Assembly: GCA_035544675.1 (NCBI GenBank)
Contig: DATKCA010000135.1
Location: 1 to 55,384 of the forward strand
Direction: 5' to 3'
Length of the DNA stretch: 55,384 bases
Source of the DNA: DATKCA01 sp035544675
Lineage (GTDB): Bacteria; Acidobacteriota; Thermoanaerobaculia; Gp7-AA8
Below the pieces are notes generated by a model. It saw only the letters and a list, made by a program, of their open reading frames with translations, had not been told where the DNA came from and did not search any database. This document shows, one piece after another, positions 27,233 through 34,977 of this stretch. The first letter of the stretch is position 1, and each line of letters starts with the position of its first letter. A program made the translations under genes and the position numbers.

Positions 27233-27751
27233 TTGTCCGACTCCCGCCGGTTGTCTCCCTTCCTCTTGATGTTTCTGCTTCTCGCTGGCTGCAAGTCGTT
27301 CGTGGCGCCGCCCACAGCCGCGCCCGAGCTGGGCACACTCGTTCCCTCTTCGGTTCGCGGAGTCTGCGACTCGTCGAATGGGGATCCCAACAAAGATAAT
27401 GCGTTCATCTGCATCGACGACCTCTCCAGTCCGATGCAGGTTCGCATCAAGGACCTTCGAGTCCATGACCGCGTAGGACCGGACAAAAAGAATCCTGTGA
27501 TGATCCGGTGGATTGCCCGATCCGGATTTAAAGACCTCGACATCAAATTCCCCGCCAACAGCCCCTGTGTGGACCAGAAAGACGTCTATTGCTACGAGGG
27601 CCGCGGTTTCTGCCGCGCCTTCACCAAGGAGGTCCCCAGCGAGACCCGGTGTGAGTACGAAGCGCTCATCGAGGGGGTCCCCATCGATCCGGTCATCATC
27701 GTGGAGCCATGCTGCGCGTATGAGGAGAACTTCACGCCGGCGCCCCAGTGA
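27233..27751 (+). CDS. Predicted lipoprotein, 172 aa
   Basis: TTG 27233 follows a near-perfect AAGGAGGAG (27218-27226) and begins a lipoprotein signal ending LLLAGCKS. An upstream in-frame ATG 27215 overlaps the kinase stop (ATGA), so translational coupling is also possible. The mature protein is Cys-rich (VCDSS, FICIDD, PCVDQKDVYCYEGRGFC, TRCEY, EPCCAYEE), suggesting disulfides in the periplasm. FICIDD followed by VRIKDLRVHD looks like a small beta domain. No family is recognised. Its position suggests it works with, or is co-expressed with, the upstream kinase. Confidence 0.75.
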   Translation: MSDSRRLSPFLLMFLLLAGCKSFVAPPTAAPELGTLVPSSVRGVCDSSNGDPNKDNAFICIDDLSSPMQVRIKDLRVHDRVGPDKKNPVMIRWIARSGFKDLDIKFPANSPCVDQKDVYCYEGRGFCRAFTKEVPSETRCEYEALIEGVPIDPVIIVEPCCAYEENFTPAPQ

Positions 27752-27761
27752 AGCTCCGTTC

Positions 27762-28619
27762 CTAATCCCCGATTCGATTCATCAGCGCGGCCAGGTTTCC
27801 GACGATCACCAGCGCCGGCAGGATCAGCGAGAGGGCCGCGGCCAGGGGGCGGCCCTCCAGCTCGCCGGCCAGGTCGACCTTCGGTCGCGACGGCATCTCG
27901 TCGAGCACGAATGCGATCGACGGGTCGGCCGGGTCATAGAGGACCGGCTCCTGGCGTTCGTCCTCGAGGCGCATGGTCTGGTGCGTGCGCGCTCTCGTCT
28001 CGTGCTTCCTGCCGTCGCGGCCGGTGAACTCGAAGGTGAGCTCCCAGACCGTCTGCCTGTTCACGCGGACGCGCGTAGCGCGTTTGTCCGTGAGCTTCCC
28101 CATGGCCACGAGCCCGTGCTCCAGCAGATGGCGCCGCCGCCGTCCCTTGCGGATGCTCCAGGCCAGAAAGAATCCGGCCACGGCCGGGAAGAGCGTGATG
28201 ACCATGACGGCGGGGCCGAACATTCGCCGTCGCATTCCGTCGATGCGTGAGCTGGCCGGATCGGACTCGAGGTATTGCACCACGACGTTCTGCCCCACCA
28301 CGCCGCCCTCGCGCAGGCTGTAAGACACGCCCCGGAACCACTCGCCGCCGACCGAGTACTCGTAACGAGTTGCCATGACCGGCGTGTCCGATTCGCTTGC
28401 GCCGGTTTCTTCGACCGCGATGACCTTGGCCGCCACGAGGCGGAAGGGACCGCGGAACGTGATGAACGAGAGGTCGGCGTTCGCGACGAACGTCCAGAAG
28501 AAGATTGTCGTGAAGCCGAAGACCGCCCACAGTGCCGGATGTCCGACGCCGTTGAGGATGCGCAGCGAGAGTCCGACGCGCCGCGGGGGCGGCGCCAGGC
28601 GCACCTGGTTTGCAAGCAT
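27762..28619 (-). CDS. DUF3592 membrane protein
   Basis: A 285-aa protein with membrane segments at about 25-45 (HPALWAVFGFTTIFFWTFVA), about 135-155 (GPAVMVITLFPAVAGFFLAW) and about 258-278 (LAAALSLILPALVIVGNLAAL). The extracytoplasmic part between the first two (RYEYSVGGEWFRGVSYS, VVVQYLESDPASSRI) matches DUF3592. The second soluble part repeats the theme (ELTFEFTGRDGRKHETRAR, VLYDPADPSIAFVLDEMP). Function unknown. It is convergent with the kinase-lipoprotein operon. Confidence 0.82.
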   Translation of the reverse strand: MLANQVRLAPPPRRVGLSLRILNGVGHPALWAVFGFTTIFFWTFVANADLSFITFRGPFRLVAAKVIAVEETGASESDTPVMATRYEYSVGGEWFRGVSYSLREGGVVGQNVVVQYLESDPASSRIDGMRRRMFGPAVMVITLFPAVAGFFLAWSIRKGRRRRHLLEHGLVAMGKLTDKRATRVRVNRQTVWELTFEFTGRDGRKHETRARTHQTMRLEDERQEPVLYDPADPSIAFVLDEMPSRPKVDLAGELEGRPLAAALSLILPALVIVGNLAALMNRIGD

Positions 28620-28637
28620 GAGGAAATTCTAAATGAA

Positions 28638-28664
28638 TGGATCGCCGGTGTCCTCACCGGCGCC
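28638..28664. repeat. TGGATCGCC variant of the TGGAGCGCC hairpin
   Basis: TGGATCGCCGGTG-TCCT-CACCGGCGCC differs from the other copies by G to T in the leading TGGAGC. It sits 18 bp upstream of the DUF3592 start, in the 67-bp gap between two minus-strand genes. Confidence 0.85.
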
Positions 28665-28673
28665 CGAGGCGTC

Positions 28674-28698
28674 CTAGTGTGGTGATTCACCACACTAG
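28674..28698. repeat. 25-bp perfect palindrome CTAGTGTGGTGA-T-TCACCACACTAG
   Basis: Twelve-nt arms are perfect around a single central T. It overlaps the stop codon of the minus-strand AlkZ/YcaQ-like gene (28687-28689). It could be a terminator without a T-run or a protein-binding site. No second copy was noticed in the window. Confidence 0.7.
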
Positions 28699-29694
28699 CA
28701 CCTCGTTGACGAGCGAGCGGTCGACATCCCGTTCCATCCAGACCCTCTTCGTCTGCGCGTCGAATCGTCCCACGAGCCGGTCCCGGTACAGGAGCGGGAG
28801 GACGTACCAGCCCCATCTCCGTTGGGCAGCCGGCTTGTACACCTCCCAGACGTAGTCGAACTCGAAGGCGTGGCGGACCAGGTCGCGGTCCCAGATGAGC
28901 GGATCGAGCGGAGCGATGATGCGGACCCGATCGTCGAAGCGGACGGTTCGCCGCTCCAGAAACTCCGGCGTGGCCAGGTAGCGTCGGGATGAACCTTCGA
29001 TCGTGACTTCGACCAGCTCGCGGTCCTTCGATGGCGCTCGCGAGAGCAGCCCGGCGGCGCGGGCGCGTTCCAGGAGCCGCCAGCGATCGAAGTCCTCCTG
29101 CGGCTCCTTCAGCGCGAGCGGGCCGAGGGCGCGCTCGGGCACGTCGTAGATCTTCGCGCCGGAGTCCGTCCGCCCGGACACCACCACGTCGCATCGCGTC
29201 CAGAGAATCTCCAGAGCCATCGACGTCGTCCTGCCGGTGCCTTTCCATCCGCTCCAGTCGATCGGGCTCACCTTGCCGTGATCGGTGAGGTCCGCCGCGG
29301 TGATCGGACCGTGAGTGCGCACTTCGGCAAGCACCTTCTCGATGACCGCAGCCGGCACGCGCTGTTCGCGATCCCCGTGGCGCCACCACGGCGTCTGGAC
29401 CCGGTGGCCGTGTGCGCGGTAGAACGGGAACGAGGATGCCGGGAGGATGCATCGCTCCTTGAAGAAGTGCTCGAATGCGTGCCGCGGAAAGAGTTTCCGG
29501 TAGACGTCGCCGCGCTCGGCAGTCGTCACGCGCGCCATCACCACCAGGTCGGCGTTCGTGCCGATGACGTCGAGCGGGTCGAGCTGGATGCAGCGCAGGC
29601 GCTCCAGCACGGCCCGCACGCTGCGCATCGGAACGTTGAGGCCGAGGTGCGCGACCATCCGCCGCCGCGCCTCGGCCCTGGAGAGCGTGATCAC
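28687..29694 (-). CDS. AlkZ/YcaQ-like winged-helix DNA glycosylase family protein
   Basis: A 335-aa protein of the HTH_42 family, which includes the interstrand-crosslink glycosylases AlkZ and E. coli YcaQ. N-terminal ITLSRAEARRRMVAHLGL is followed by VLERLRCIQLDPLDVIGTNAD, the family's catalytic segment with IQ-D. AFEHFFKERCILPASSFPFY, PITAADLTDHG and FLERRTVRFDDRVRIIAPLDPLIWDRD are also typical. It may excise crosslinked or alkylated purines. GTG 29694 overlaps the stop of the upstream gene by 4 nt, so it is translationally coupled to the propeller lipoprotein. Confidence 0.85.
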   Translation of the reverse strand: MITLSRAEARRRMVAHLGLNVPMRSVRAVLERLRCIQLDPLDVIGTNADLVVMARVTTAERGDVYRKLFPRHAFEHFFKERCILPASSFPFYRAHGHRVQTPWWRHGDREQRVPAAVIEKVLAEVRTHGPITAADLTDHGKVSPIDWSGWKGTGRTTSMALEILWTRCDVVVSGRTDSGAKIYDVPERALGPLALKEPQEDFDRWRLLERARAAGLLSRAPSKDRELVEVTIEGSSRRYLATPEFLERRTVRFDDRVRIIAPLDPLIWDRDLVRHAFEFDYVWEVYKPAAQRRWGWYVLPLLYRDRLVGRFDAQTKRVWMERDVDRSLVNEVLVW

Positions 29695-30674
29695 CGATGC
29701 AGTTTCGCGCCTTTGACGCCGACGCGGACTCTGTAAACCTTGCCGCCGCCGGCCTGCGTCGAGGTGGCGTAGATCGCGCGTTGATCGAACTTTCCTTCGC
29801 CGAACGCCAGGCTCGCCACGTGCGGCATCCCCTCGGCGATCAGCGTCTTCTCGCCGTTGCGCGGGTCGAACCGCCAGATCTTCCCAGCTCCGTTGTCGGC
29901 GACGTAGATGCGGCCGAGGGCGTCGGCGGCCAGCCCGTCCGGCCCTTTCTCCGAACGCATGACGACCTCCGCCGCGCCCGCCTGCAGCCGGTCGAGCGAG
30001 ATGGCCCACAGGCTGTTGTCCGGCACGACGGGACCGATCTGGCTGAAGATCTGCGCGACGTAGACGGTGTTCCCGTCGCGTGAGAGCGCCATGCCGTTCG
30101 GGAATGGCACAGCAGTGGTCCAGATCGACACTCTGCCGTTTTCTACGCGGTAGATCTTGTCCGTGCCGTCGTCGGAGACGAGGTACGAGCCGTCGGGGAG
30201 AACGAGGATCGCGTTGGGATCGGCGATGCCGGTCGCGTCTGCTGTCTTCTCGCCCTCGGGCGTGATCCGCCAGACGATGCCGTCATCGTTGGGTCCGTCG
30301 CGGAAGACGTTTTTCGGTCCGAAGTCGGCGGCGAGGATGTCGCGCGGGCCGATGCCGGCCTGGCCCAGGTGCAGATGCACGTCGGCGATTTTGCGAACGG
30401 CGCCGTCCGGCTCGGCGATCCAGATGCCCCGGTTCGCACCGATGAACAGCTTCCCTTCACCGTTGAACGTCAGCCCCTCGGAGGCCCTGAACTGATCGAT
30501 GAAGACTTCCGGCTTCACGGGGAACGACACAGGCGCCGTCGCACACCCGGCCAAAAGGAGAAGGATGGGGGTCAGGTCTTGCCTTTTCCCTTTTCCTACC
30601 CACCGTAGGAAAACAGCCAGCGCCGTAGAAATCGAGCGCTGGATCCGGTCGATTCGGGAAAGCATCGTCGTCAT
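29691..30674 (-). CDS. SMP-30/NHL-type beta-propeller lipoprotein with repeat-derived 5' end
   Basis: About 327 aa from ATG 30674. A lipobox (ILLLLAGCAT) starts the mature protein. Then come propeller blades of the SMP-30/gluconolactonase type (SEGLTFNGEGKLFIGANRG, ADPNAILVLPDGSYLVSDD, FPNGMALSRDGNTVYVAQ, GPDGLAADALGRIYVADNG). The sequence before ILLLL is encoded by a 172-bp inverted-repeat element (30568-30739), so the original start has been replaced and the present one is uncertain. Candidates are TTG 30728, ATG 30674 and ATG 30665. Enzymatic or scaffold role unknown. Confidence 0.78.
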   Translation of the reverse strand: MTTMLSRIDRIQRSISTALAVFLRWVGKGKRQDLTPILLLLAGCATAPVSFPVKPEVFIDQFRASEGLTFNGEGKLFIGANRGIWIAEPDGAVRKIADVHLHLGQAGIGPRDILAADFGPKNVFRDGPNDDGIVWRITPEGEKTADATGIADPNAILVLPDGSYLVSDDGTDKIYRVENGRVSIWTTAVPFPNGMALSRDGNTVYVAQIFSQIGPVVPDNSLWAISLDRLQAGAAEVVMRSEKGPDGLAADALGRIYVADNGAGKIWRFDPRNGEKTLIAEGMPHVASLAFGEGKFDQRAIYATSTQAGGGKVYRVRVGVKGAKLHR

Positions 30675-30739
30675 ATTTCTACCGCGGAGAGAAAAACCGT
30701 CGATCCCGTAGAAAAAGACAAAAGGCAAGACCTGACCCC
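30568..30739. mobile_element. 172-bp non-coding element with perfect 20-bp inverted ends
   Basis: GGGGTCAGGTCTTGCCTTTT at 30568-30587 is the exact reverse complement of 30720-30739. The interior contains two smaller hairpins, CCTAC-CCACC-GTAGG and CCAGCGC...GCGCTGG. Ends of this kind (GGGGTCAGGTCTTG) are, from memory, common around REP-associated Y1 transposase genes. No transposase is present, so this would be a non-autonomous copy. It lies across the 5' end of the propeller lipoprotein gene and donates codons to it. Confidence 0.85.
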
Positions 30740-30806
30740 TATCCTACGCCGGGGGAGGGCTGCTTTGGCGTCGGGAACCTGATTCTTCACCGGTTTGATA
30801 CGCCGC

Positions 30807-31715
30807 TTACAGCGCGATCGTGGCCACGACCTCGTTCCCGCAGCCGCGGTAGTCGATGGTGGTGAAGCTCAACCCGCGGGCCATGACGATGCCGCGGCCG
30901 TGCGTGTCGAACGCCCTCTGCGGCTCGATCTCCCAGAACCGCTTCCAGTCGAAGCCGTCTCCCTCGTCGCGGATCGTGAAGACGAGCTGGCGCGGCCGCC
31001 TCTGGAAACGCAGCTCCACGCACTTCATGGCGTTCTCCGGCAACGCGATCCGGCGGGTCACCTCGGCGTACCACTCCTCCTTGGACCGCATCCGCGACTT
31101 CTCCTCGTACGTGATGCCGAGGTTGCCGTGCTCGATTCCGTTGAGGAGCAGCTCGGTGAGGCCGATGACCGCCGCGGCGGGATCGGGACACGTATTGGCC
31201 ACGATCGCGGCGATGTCCCGCGCCTCGGTCACCGTCTGCAGCGTGAACGAAGCCTCACGGAGGAGGCGCAGGCTCTTCAGCCCCTTCCGGAGCTGCTCCT
31301 GGAGCTCGCGGTATTCGGCATAGTCGTTCGCCGCGGTGCTGACGACGGCCACGAGCATCTCCGCGTCGTACGGTTTGGTCAGGTAGTAGTACGCGCCGGC
31401 GCGCAGCCCTTCCACGATCTGGCTGTGCTCGACCGAGGCCGTCTGCAGGATGACCGGCACCATCCGCAGCCGCCCGTGCATCTTCATCTTGGCCAGCACT
31501 TCCAGTCCCGTCATGCGCGGCATGGACCGGTCCAGCAGGACGACGTCGTATCCGGAAGGATCCGACTCGAGCAGCGCCCACGCTTCCGCCCCATCCGCGG
31601 CCACCCGCGGGTTGTACCCGTGCGACGTCAGGTGCACGTTCAGCAGCTTCCGATCGAGCGGGTTGTCGTCGACGACGAGAACCCGCGTCTCTTCAGGGGC
31701 GAGCAGTGGTGGCAT
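30807..31715 (-). CDS. Response regulator fused to anti-sigma-type ATPase domain
   Basis: A 302-aa cytoplasmic protein. The receiver domain (about 10-130) has VLVVDDNP, phospho-acceptor in VVLLDRSMPRM and the conserved Lys in LTKPYDAEM. A coiled linker (AEYRELQEQLRKGLKSLRLL) leads to a HATPase domain of the RsbW/SpoIIAB type (about 165-302), with LTELLLNGIEHGNLGI (N box), IRDEGDGFDW (G1) and THGRGIVMARGL (G2). Such fusions phosphorylate or sequester partners in partner-switching control. It could oppose a SpoIIE phosphatase such as that at 14.5 kb, though this is only inference. Divergent from a PilZ gene. Confidence 0.9.
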   Translation of the reverse strand: MPPLLAPEETRVLVVDDNPLDRKLLNVHLTSHGYNPRVAADGAEAWALLESDPSGYDVVLLDRSMPRMTGLEVLAKMKMHGRLRMVPVILQTASVEHSQIVEGLRAGAYYYLTKPYDAEMLVAVVSTAANDYAEYRELQEQLRKGLKSLRLLREASFTLQTVTEARDIAAIVANTCPDPAAAVIGLTELLLNGIEHGNLGITYEEKSRMRSKEEWYAEVTRRIALPENAMKCVELRFQRRPRQLVFTIRDEGDGFDWKRFWEIEPQRAFDTHGRGIVMARGLSFTTIDYRGCGNEVVATIAL

Positions 31716-31792
31716 GGGGTGGATGAGGATTCTACCCCGTCAGCCGACAGCGATATGATGCGTGTGTCTCTGCTCGTCCAGCAGGGTCCAGC

Positions 31793-32134
31793 ATGAGAGA
31801 GAGGCGCCGGTACCCGCGTGTCACGCTGCGGAAGCCGATCCGTGCATCGGTCGGGAGGACCCCTGTGTTCGTCCTCGACGCCTCCCGGGGCGGGCTGCGC
31901 GTCGCGCATCAGGCGCAGCTACCCACGCCGGGATCGGTCTTCCGCATCGACCTGCCTTCGGAAGTCGGCCCGATCCGCCTCGACTGTGCAATCGTGCACA
32001 CAGTCATTCAGCACGCCGCGTCGGCGGCCAAGAATCTCTTCAACTCGGGTCTGCAGATCGTTTCGGCCGACAATCAGTCTGCCGAGCGCATGAACGCGCT
32101 CATCGCGACCGGAGAGCCTCAGGAAGAGCCGTAG
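31793..32134 (+). CDS. Single-domain PilZ protein
   Basis: A 113-aa cytoplasmic protein. MRERRRYPRVTLRKPIRASV supplies the RxxxR motif of c-di-GMP-binding PilZ domains. VFVLDASRGGLRVAH supplies the D/NxSxxG element, and LFNSGLQIVSAD closes the barrel. It is a likely c-di-GMP receptor. The start is 77 bp from the divergent response-regulator/ATPase gene, suggesting shared control. Confidence 0.9.
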   Translation: MRERRRYPRVTLRKPIRASVGRTPVFVLDASRGGLRVAHQAQLPTPGSVFRIDLPSEVGPIRLDCAIVHTVIQHAASAAKNLFNSGLQIVSADNQSAERMNALIATGEPQEEP

Positions 32135-32136
32135 GT

Positions 32137-32178
32137 CTCCGTGCTCCTCTGTGTCTAGAACACAGAGTTACACAGAGG
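32137..32178. repeat. Short CTCTGTG palindrome copy
   Basis: CTCCGTGCTCCTCTGTGT and ACACAGAGTTACACAGAG face each other around a CTAGA centre. The arms are shorter and more diverged than the copies at 5.8, 16.9, 19.4 and 33.1 kb, suggesting decay. It lies just after the PilZ gene. Confidence 0.7.
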
Positions 32179-32200
32179 TCAGGCGATTCTCGCCGGCCGT

Positions 32201-32271
32201 TCCTTAGGAGCACGACAAAGCACGTCCTCCTAAGGACTAAGGACTAAGGACTAAGGACTAAGGACTAAGGA
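32201..32271. repeat. CTAAGGA heptamer tandem (six units) with TCCTTAGGAG hairpin
   Basis: CTAAGGA is repeated six times in perfect tandem at 32230-32271. Immediately before it, TCCTTAGGAG (32201-32210) can pair with CTCCTAAGGA (32227-32236). The tract ends 4 bp from the stop of the minus-strand PilZ-like gene. Tract length in such arrays usually varies between strains. Confidence 0.9.
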
Positions 32272-32275
32272 AGGA

Positions 32276-33022
32276 CTACCCAACCGGCTCGGGCGTCTCC
32301 TCCGTCCTCTCGACGCTGATCCGGGCCAGGACGCGGATCAGCTGACGCTGTTCTGCACTGCTCTTCTCGTACGTCTCGCACAGCTGATCGATGTTCTCCC
32401 CCGGCTCCGTCGCCAGCAGGGTGAATCCCTCGTCAGGCTGTTCCGGTGTGCGGCTCCACTTCTTCTCCCAGTAGCGGCCGCTCAGCGAGCAGCGGATATA
32501 GCCGCGATCGGCGACGAGGTCGCTCTCGGGCAGCATGCGCTTGCCGCGGCCGCTGGCCCGATCGATGCTCGTCGTGGCCACCACGCCCGATCGGAACACC
32601 GGCATGTTGCGCTCGGTCACCGGTCCGATGCCGCGCGCATTCGCGACCTGCTCTGCGAGCGAGCGGGATACGACGGTGGCGACGAGCTCCCGCAGAGTGG
32701 CCAGCGCATTTCCCTCATACGCCGAGAAGGACAACCCGGACTGATAGACCGTGGCGCCCTGGTCGCCGTGAGCGAAACGGTGCACCTTGCACGACATGAC
32801 GGTGGCCTCGACCTCGAGCTCTTTTCCGAGCCAGTCGAAGCGGAGAAGGGCCTTTTTCCCGATGTCGAGCCGCGTGAAGTGCTCGATGCGGGCACCGGCG
32901 TCGGTGATGTCGAGGATGAGCGTTCCCATGGCGCCGAGGCGGGCGATGATCGCGCGCGTGAGCTGAATCCGCTTTTTCTTGCGCCTCTCAGGGCGGGATC
33001 GAGGGCCTTGCGAGGAGATCAT
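32276..33022 (-). CDS. PilZ-like protein with unknown conserved C-terminal domain (paralogue b)
   Basis: A 248-aa protein from ATG 33022 (MISSQGPRSRPERRKKKRIQ). The open frame upstream is translated repeat DNA and was excluded, and no strong ribosome-binding site marks the start. The N-terminal half is PilZ-like (RRKKKRIQLTRAIIARL, LILDITDAGARIEHF, VYQSGLSFSAYEGN). The C-terminal half shares EQVANARGIGP, YIRCSLSGRYWEKKW, RTPEQPDEGFTLLA and LCETY with the gene at 23980-24660. The C-terminal domain is not a family I can name. Confidence 0.75.
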   Translation of the reverse strand: MISSQGPRSRPERRKKKRIQLTRAIIARLGAMGTLILDITDAGARIEHFTRLDIGKKALLRFDWLGKELEVEATVMSCKVHRFAHGDQGATVYQSGLSFSAYEGNALATLRELVATVVSRSLAEQVANARGIGPVTERNMPVFRSGVVATTSIDRASGRGKRMLPESDLVADRGYIRCSLSGRYWEKKWSRTPEQPDEGFTLLATEPGENIDQLCETYEKSSAEQRQLIRVLARISVERTEETPEPVG

Positions 33023-33077
33023 GATCGGACCAGCGATTGTATGGCGGGCGGTCGCGCGCGGATTCCTTATTGGCGTC

Positions 33078-33101
33078 ATTCCGAGCGTAGCGAGGAATCC
33101 G
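33078..33101. repeat. CATTCCGAGCGTAGCGAGGAATC dispersed repeat
   Basis: CATTCCGAGC followed by GTAGCGAGGAATCC contains GATTCCTCGC / GCGAGGAATC-type complementarity (ATTCC...GGAAT) and matches, from memory, a short repeat scattered in many unrelated bacterial genomes. It lies directly next to the CTCTGTG palindrome at 33111, upstream of the DUF885 gene. Confidence 0.65.
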
Positions 33102-33110
33102 GGGTGTCTG

Positions 33111-33182
33111 CCTCTGTGCTCTCTGTGACTCTGTGGTGATCCCCCGGGAGAAGCAACCACAGAGTCACAGAGAGCACAGAGG
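33111..33182. repeat. CTCTGTG palindrome with perfect 27-nt arms
   Basis: Arms 33111-33137 and 33156-33182 are perfect reverse complements. The centre (GATCCCCCGGGAGAAGCA) is close to that of 5808-5900. It lies between divergent genes, 15 bp before the DUF885 start, so this copy occupies a promoter/leader region. Confidence 0.92.
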
Positions 33183-33197
33183 TTACACTCACGCCCC

Positions 33198-34964
33198 ATG
33201 CGACGCGCACTTCTGCTGACGCTTCTTCTTCTCTCTCCGTTCGCCGGGTTCGGGCAGGAGGTCTCGGCTGCCGATCTCGACCGGCGTCGCAAGATGCTGG
33301 CTGACCTCATCGACGAGCATTGGGAGTATGTCCTGCGCACTTCGCCCGAATATGCCTCGCTCCTGGGCGACAAGCGTTACAACGACCGCTCCTCGGACCT
33401 CTCGCCGGCCGCGCTGCGCAGAGACGCGGGCCAGAACCGCGCTTTCCTCAGACGCGTCGAGGCCATCGGCACCGTCGGATTCTCCGATCAGGAGAAGATC
33501 AACAAGGCGCTCCTGGCGCGCAACATCCGCGAGTCGATCGAGTCATACGAGATGAACGAGTGGCAGATGCCGGTGACCCAGATGAGCGGCATCCACCTCT
33601 CCGGCGCGCAGTTCCCGTCGCTCCTCGGCTTCGCCACGGCAAAGGACTACGACGACTACATCGCGAGGATGCGTTCCTTCCCGCGGCAGATCGACGACAC
33701 CATCGCGGCGATGAGGGTGGGGATGCGATCGCGACTGGTCCCGCCGCGGTTCCTCATCGAGAAGGTGGCCGGGCAGGCCGAGTCGATCGCGGCCACCGCC
33801 GCCGAGCAGTCCGTCTTCGCCACTCCGCTGAGGAGCTTTCCGGACGGCGTCAGCGAGGCGGAGAAGACCCGCATCCAGACGGAGTTCCTGGACGCCGTCC
33901 GCAAGTCGATGATCCCGGCGTACCGGAAGTTCGCGACGTTCGTCCGCAACGAGTACATGCCTGCCGGACGCACCGACGCAGGCATCTGGTCGGTGCCCAA
34001 CGGCGCCGCGCTCTATGCGATGCGCGCGAGACAGTCGACCACCACGAGCCTCACGCCCGGGGAGATTCACGCCATCGGCCTGCGCGAGGTGGCGCGCATC
34101 GAGACGGAAATGCTCGAGATCGCGAAGAAGCTCGGGTTCGACGATCTGAAGTCGTTCAACGCTTCGATCGAGGCCAACCCGGAGCTTCGGGCCCGGTCGC
34201 CGGAACAAATCCTCGGCCTCTACCGCAGGTACATCGATCAGATGTACGCGCAGCTGCCCAGGCTCTTCGGGCGCCTGCCGCAAGCGAAGGTGGAGGTCGT
34301 GGAGGTGGAGGCATACCGCGCCAGAGAGGCGGCGGCGGCGAACTACAACGCGCCGGCGCTCGACGGATCGCGACCGGGCCGGGTTTACGTGAACACCTGG
34401 GAGCCCCAGGCGCGCAAGATCATCTCCTTCGAGTCCACCGCGTACCACGAAGGCGTGCCCGGCCATCACATGCAGATCGCGATCGCGCAGGAGCTGACCG
34501 ACCTGCCGGCCTTCCGCCGCGAAGGGCGCTACACCGCCTACGTCGAAGGATGGGCCCTCTACTCCGAAGTCCTCGGCAAAGAGGTCGGGTTCTATGAGAG
34601 CCCCTACAGCGACTACGGCCGCCTGCAGGACGAGATGCTCCGCGCCATCCGCCTGGTCGTGGATACCGGCCTGCACACCAAACGGTGGACCCGCGAGCAG
34701 GTCGTCCAGTACTTCCACGATCACTCCGCGCTGGACGAGGTGGAGATCCAGAGCGAGACGGACCGCTACATCGTCTGGCCGGGGCAGGCCCTCGGCTACA
34801 AGATCGGACAGCTGAGAATCCTCGAGCTCCGCAAGCGAGCCCGGCGCGAGCTCGGCGAGCGCTTCGACGTCAGGGGCTTCCACGACGAGGTGCTCGGTTC
34901 GGGCGCGCTGCCGCTCGATCTGCTGGAACAGCGTGTGAACAGCTGGATCGCACGAGGGGGCTAA
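33198..34964 (+). CDS. DUF885 family exported protein (putative metallopeptidase)
   Basis: A 588-aa exported protein with signal peptide MRRALLLTLLLLSPFAGFG. The family hallmark STAYHEGVPGHHMQIA (HEGxPGHH, about residue 415) resembles a zinc-peptidase site, and YVEGWALYSEVLG follows with the candidate third-ligand Glu. The C-terminal YIVWPGQALGYKIGQLRI is also conserved. Family function is poorly known, but the site suggests peptide or ester hydrolysis in the periplasm. Start ATG 33198 follows repeat DNA. The unknown pair at 34978 and 35817 is directly downstream on the same strand. Confidence 0.9.
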   Translation: MRRALLLTLLLLSPFAGFGQEVSAADLDRRRKMLADLIDEHWEYVLRTSPEYASLLGDKRYNDRSSDLSPAALRRDAGQNRAFLRRVEAIGTVGFSDQEKINKALLARNIRESIESYEMNEWQMPVTQMSGIHLSGAQFPSLLGFATAKDYDDYIARMRSFPRQIDDTIAAMRVGMRSRLVPPRFLIEKVAGQAESIAATAAEQSVFATPLRSFPDGVSEAEKTRIQTEFLDAVRKSMIPAYRKFATFVRNEYMPAGRTDAGIWSVPNGAALYAMRARQSTTTSLTPGEIHAIGLREVARIETEMLEIAKKLGFDDLKSFNASIEANPELRARSPEQILGLYRRYIDQMYAQLPRLFGRLPQAKVEVVEVEAYRAREAAAANYNAPALDGSRPGRVYVNTWEPQARKIISFESTAYHEGVPGHHMQIAIAQELTDLPAFRREGRYTAYVEGWALYSEVLGKEVGFYESPYSDYGRLQDEMLRAIRLVVDTGLHTKRWTREQVVQYFHDHSALDEVEIQSETDRYIVWPGQALGYKIGQLRILELRKRARRELGERFDVRGFHDEVLGSGALPLDLLEQRVNSWIARGG

Positions 34965-34977
34965 ACTGCTGCAAGCG

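Noticed and set aside
30568..30739. Insertion sequence with transposase
   Set aside because: The 172-bp element has inverted ends but no coding capacity, and no target-site duplication is visible, so it is at most a non-autonomous element.
32230..32271. CTAAGGA tandem considered as a CRISPR array
   Set aside because: Units are 7 nt with no spacers and no cas genes nearby. The CTCTGTG palindromes also lack regular repeat-spacer structure.
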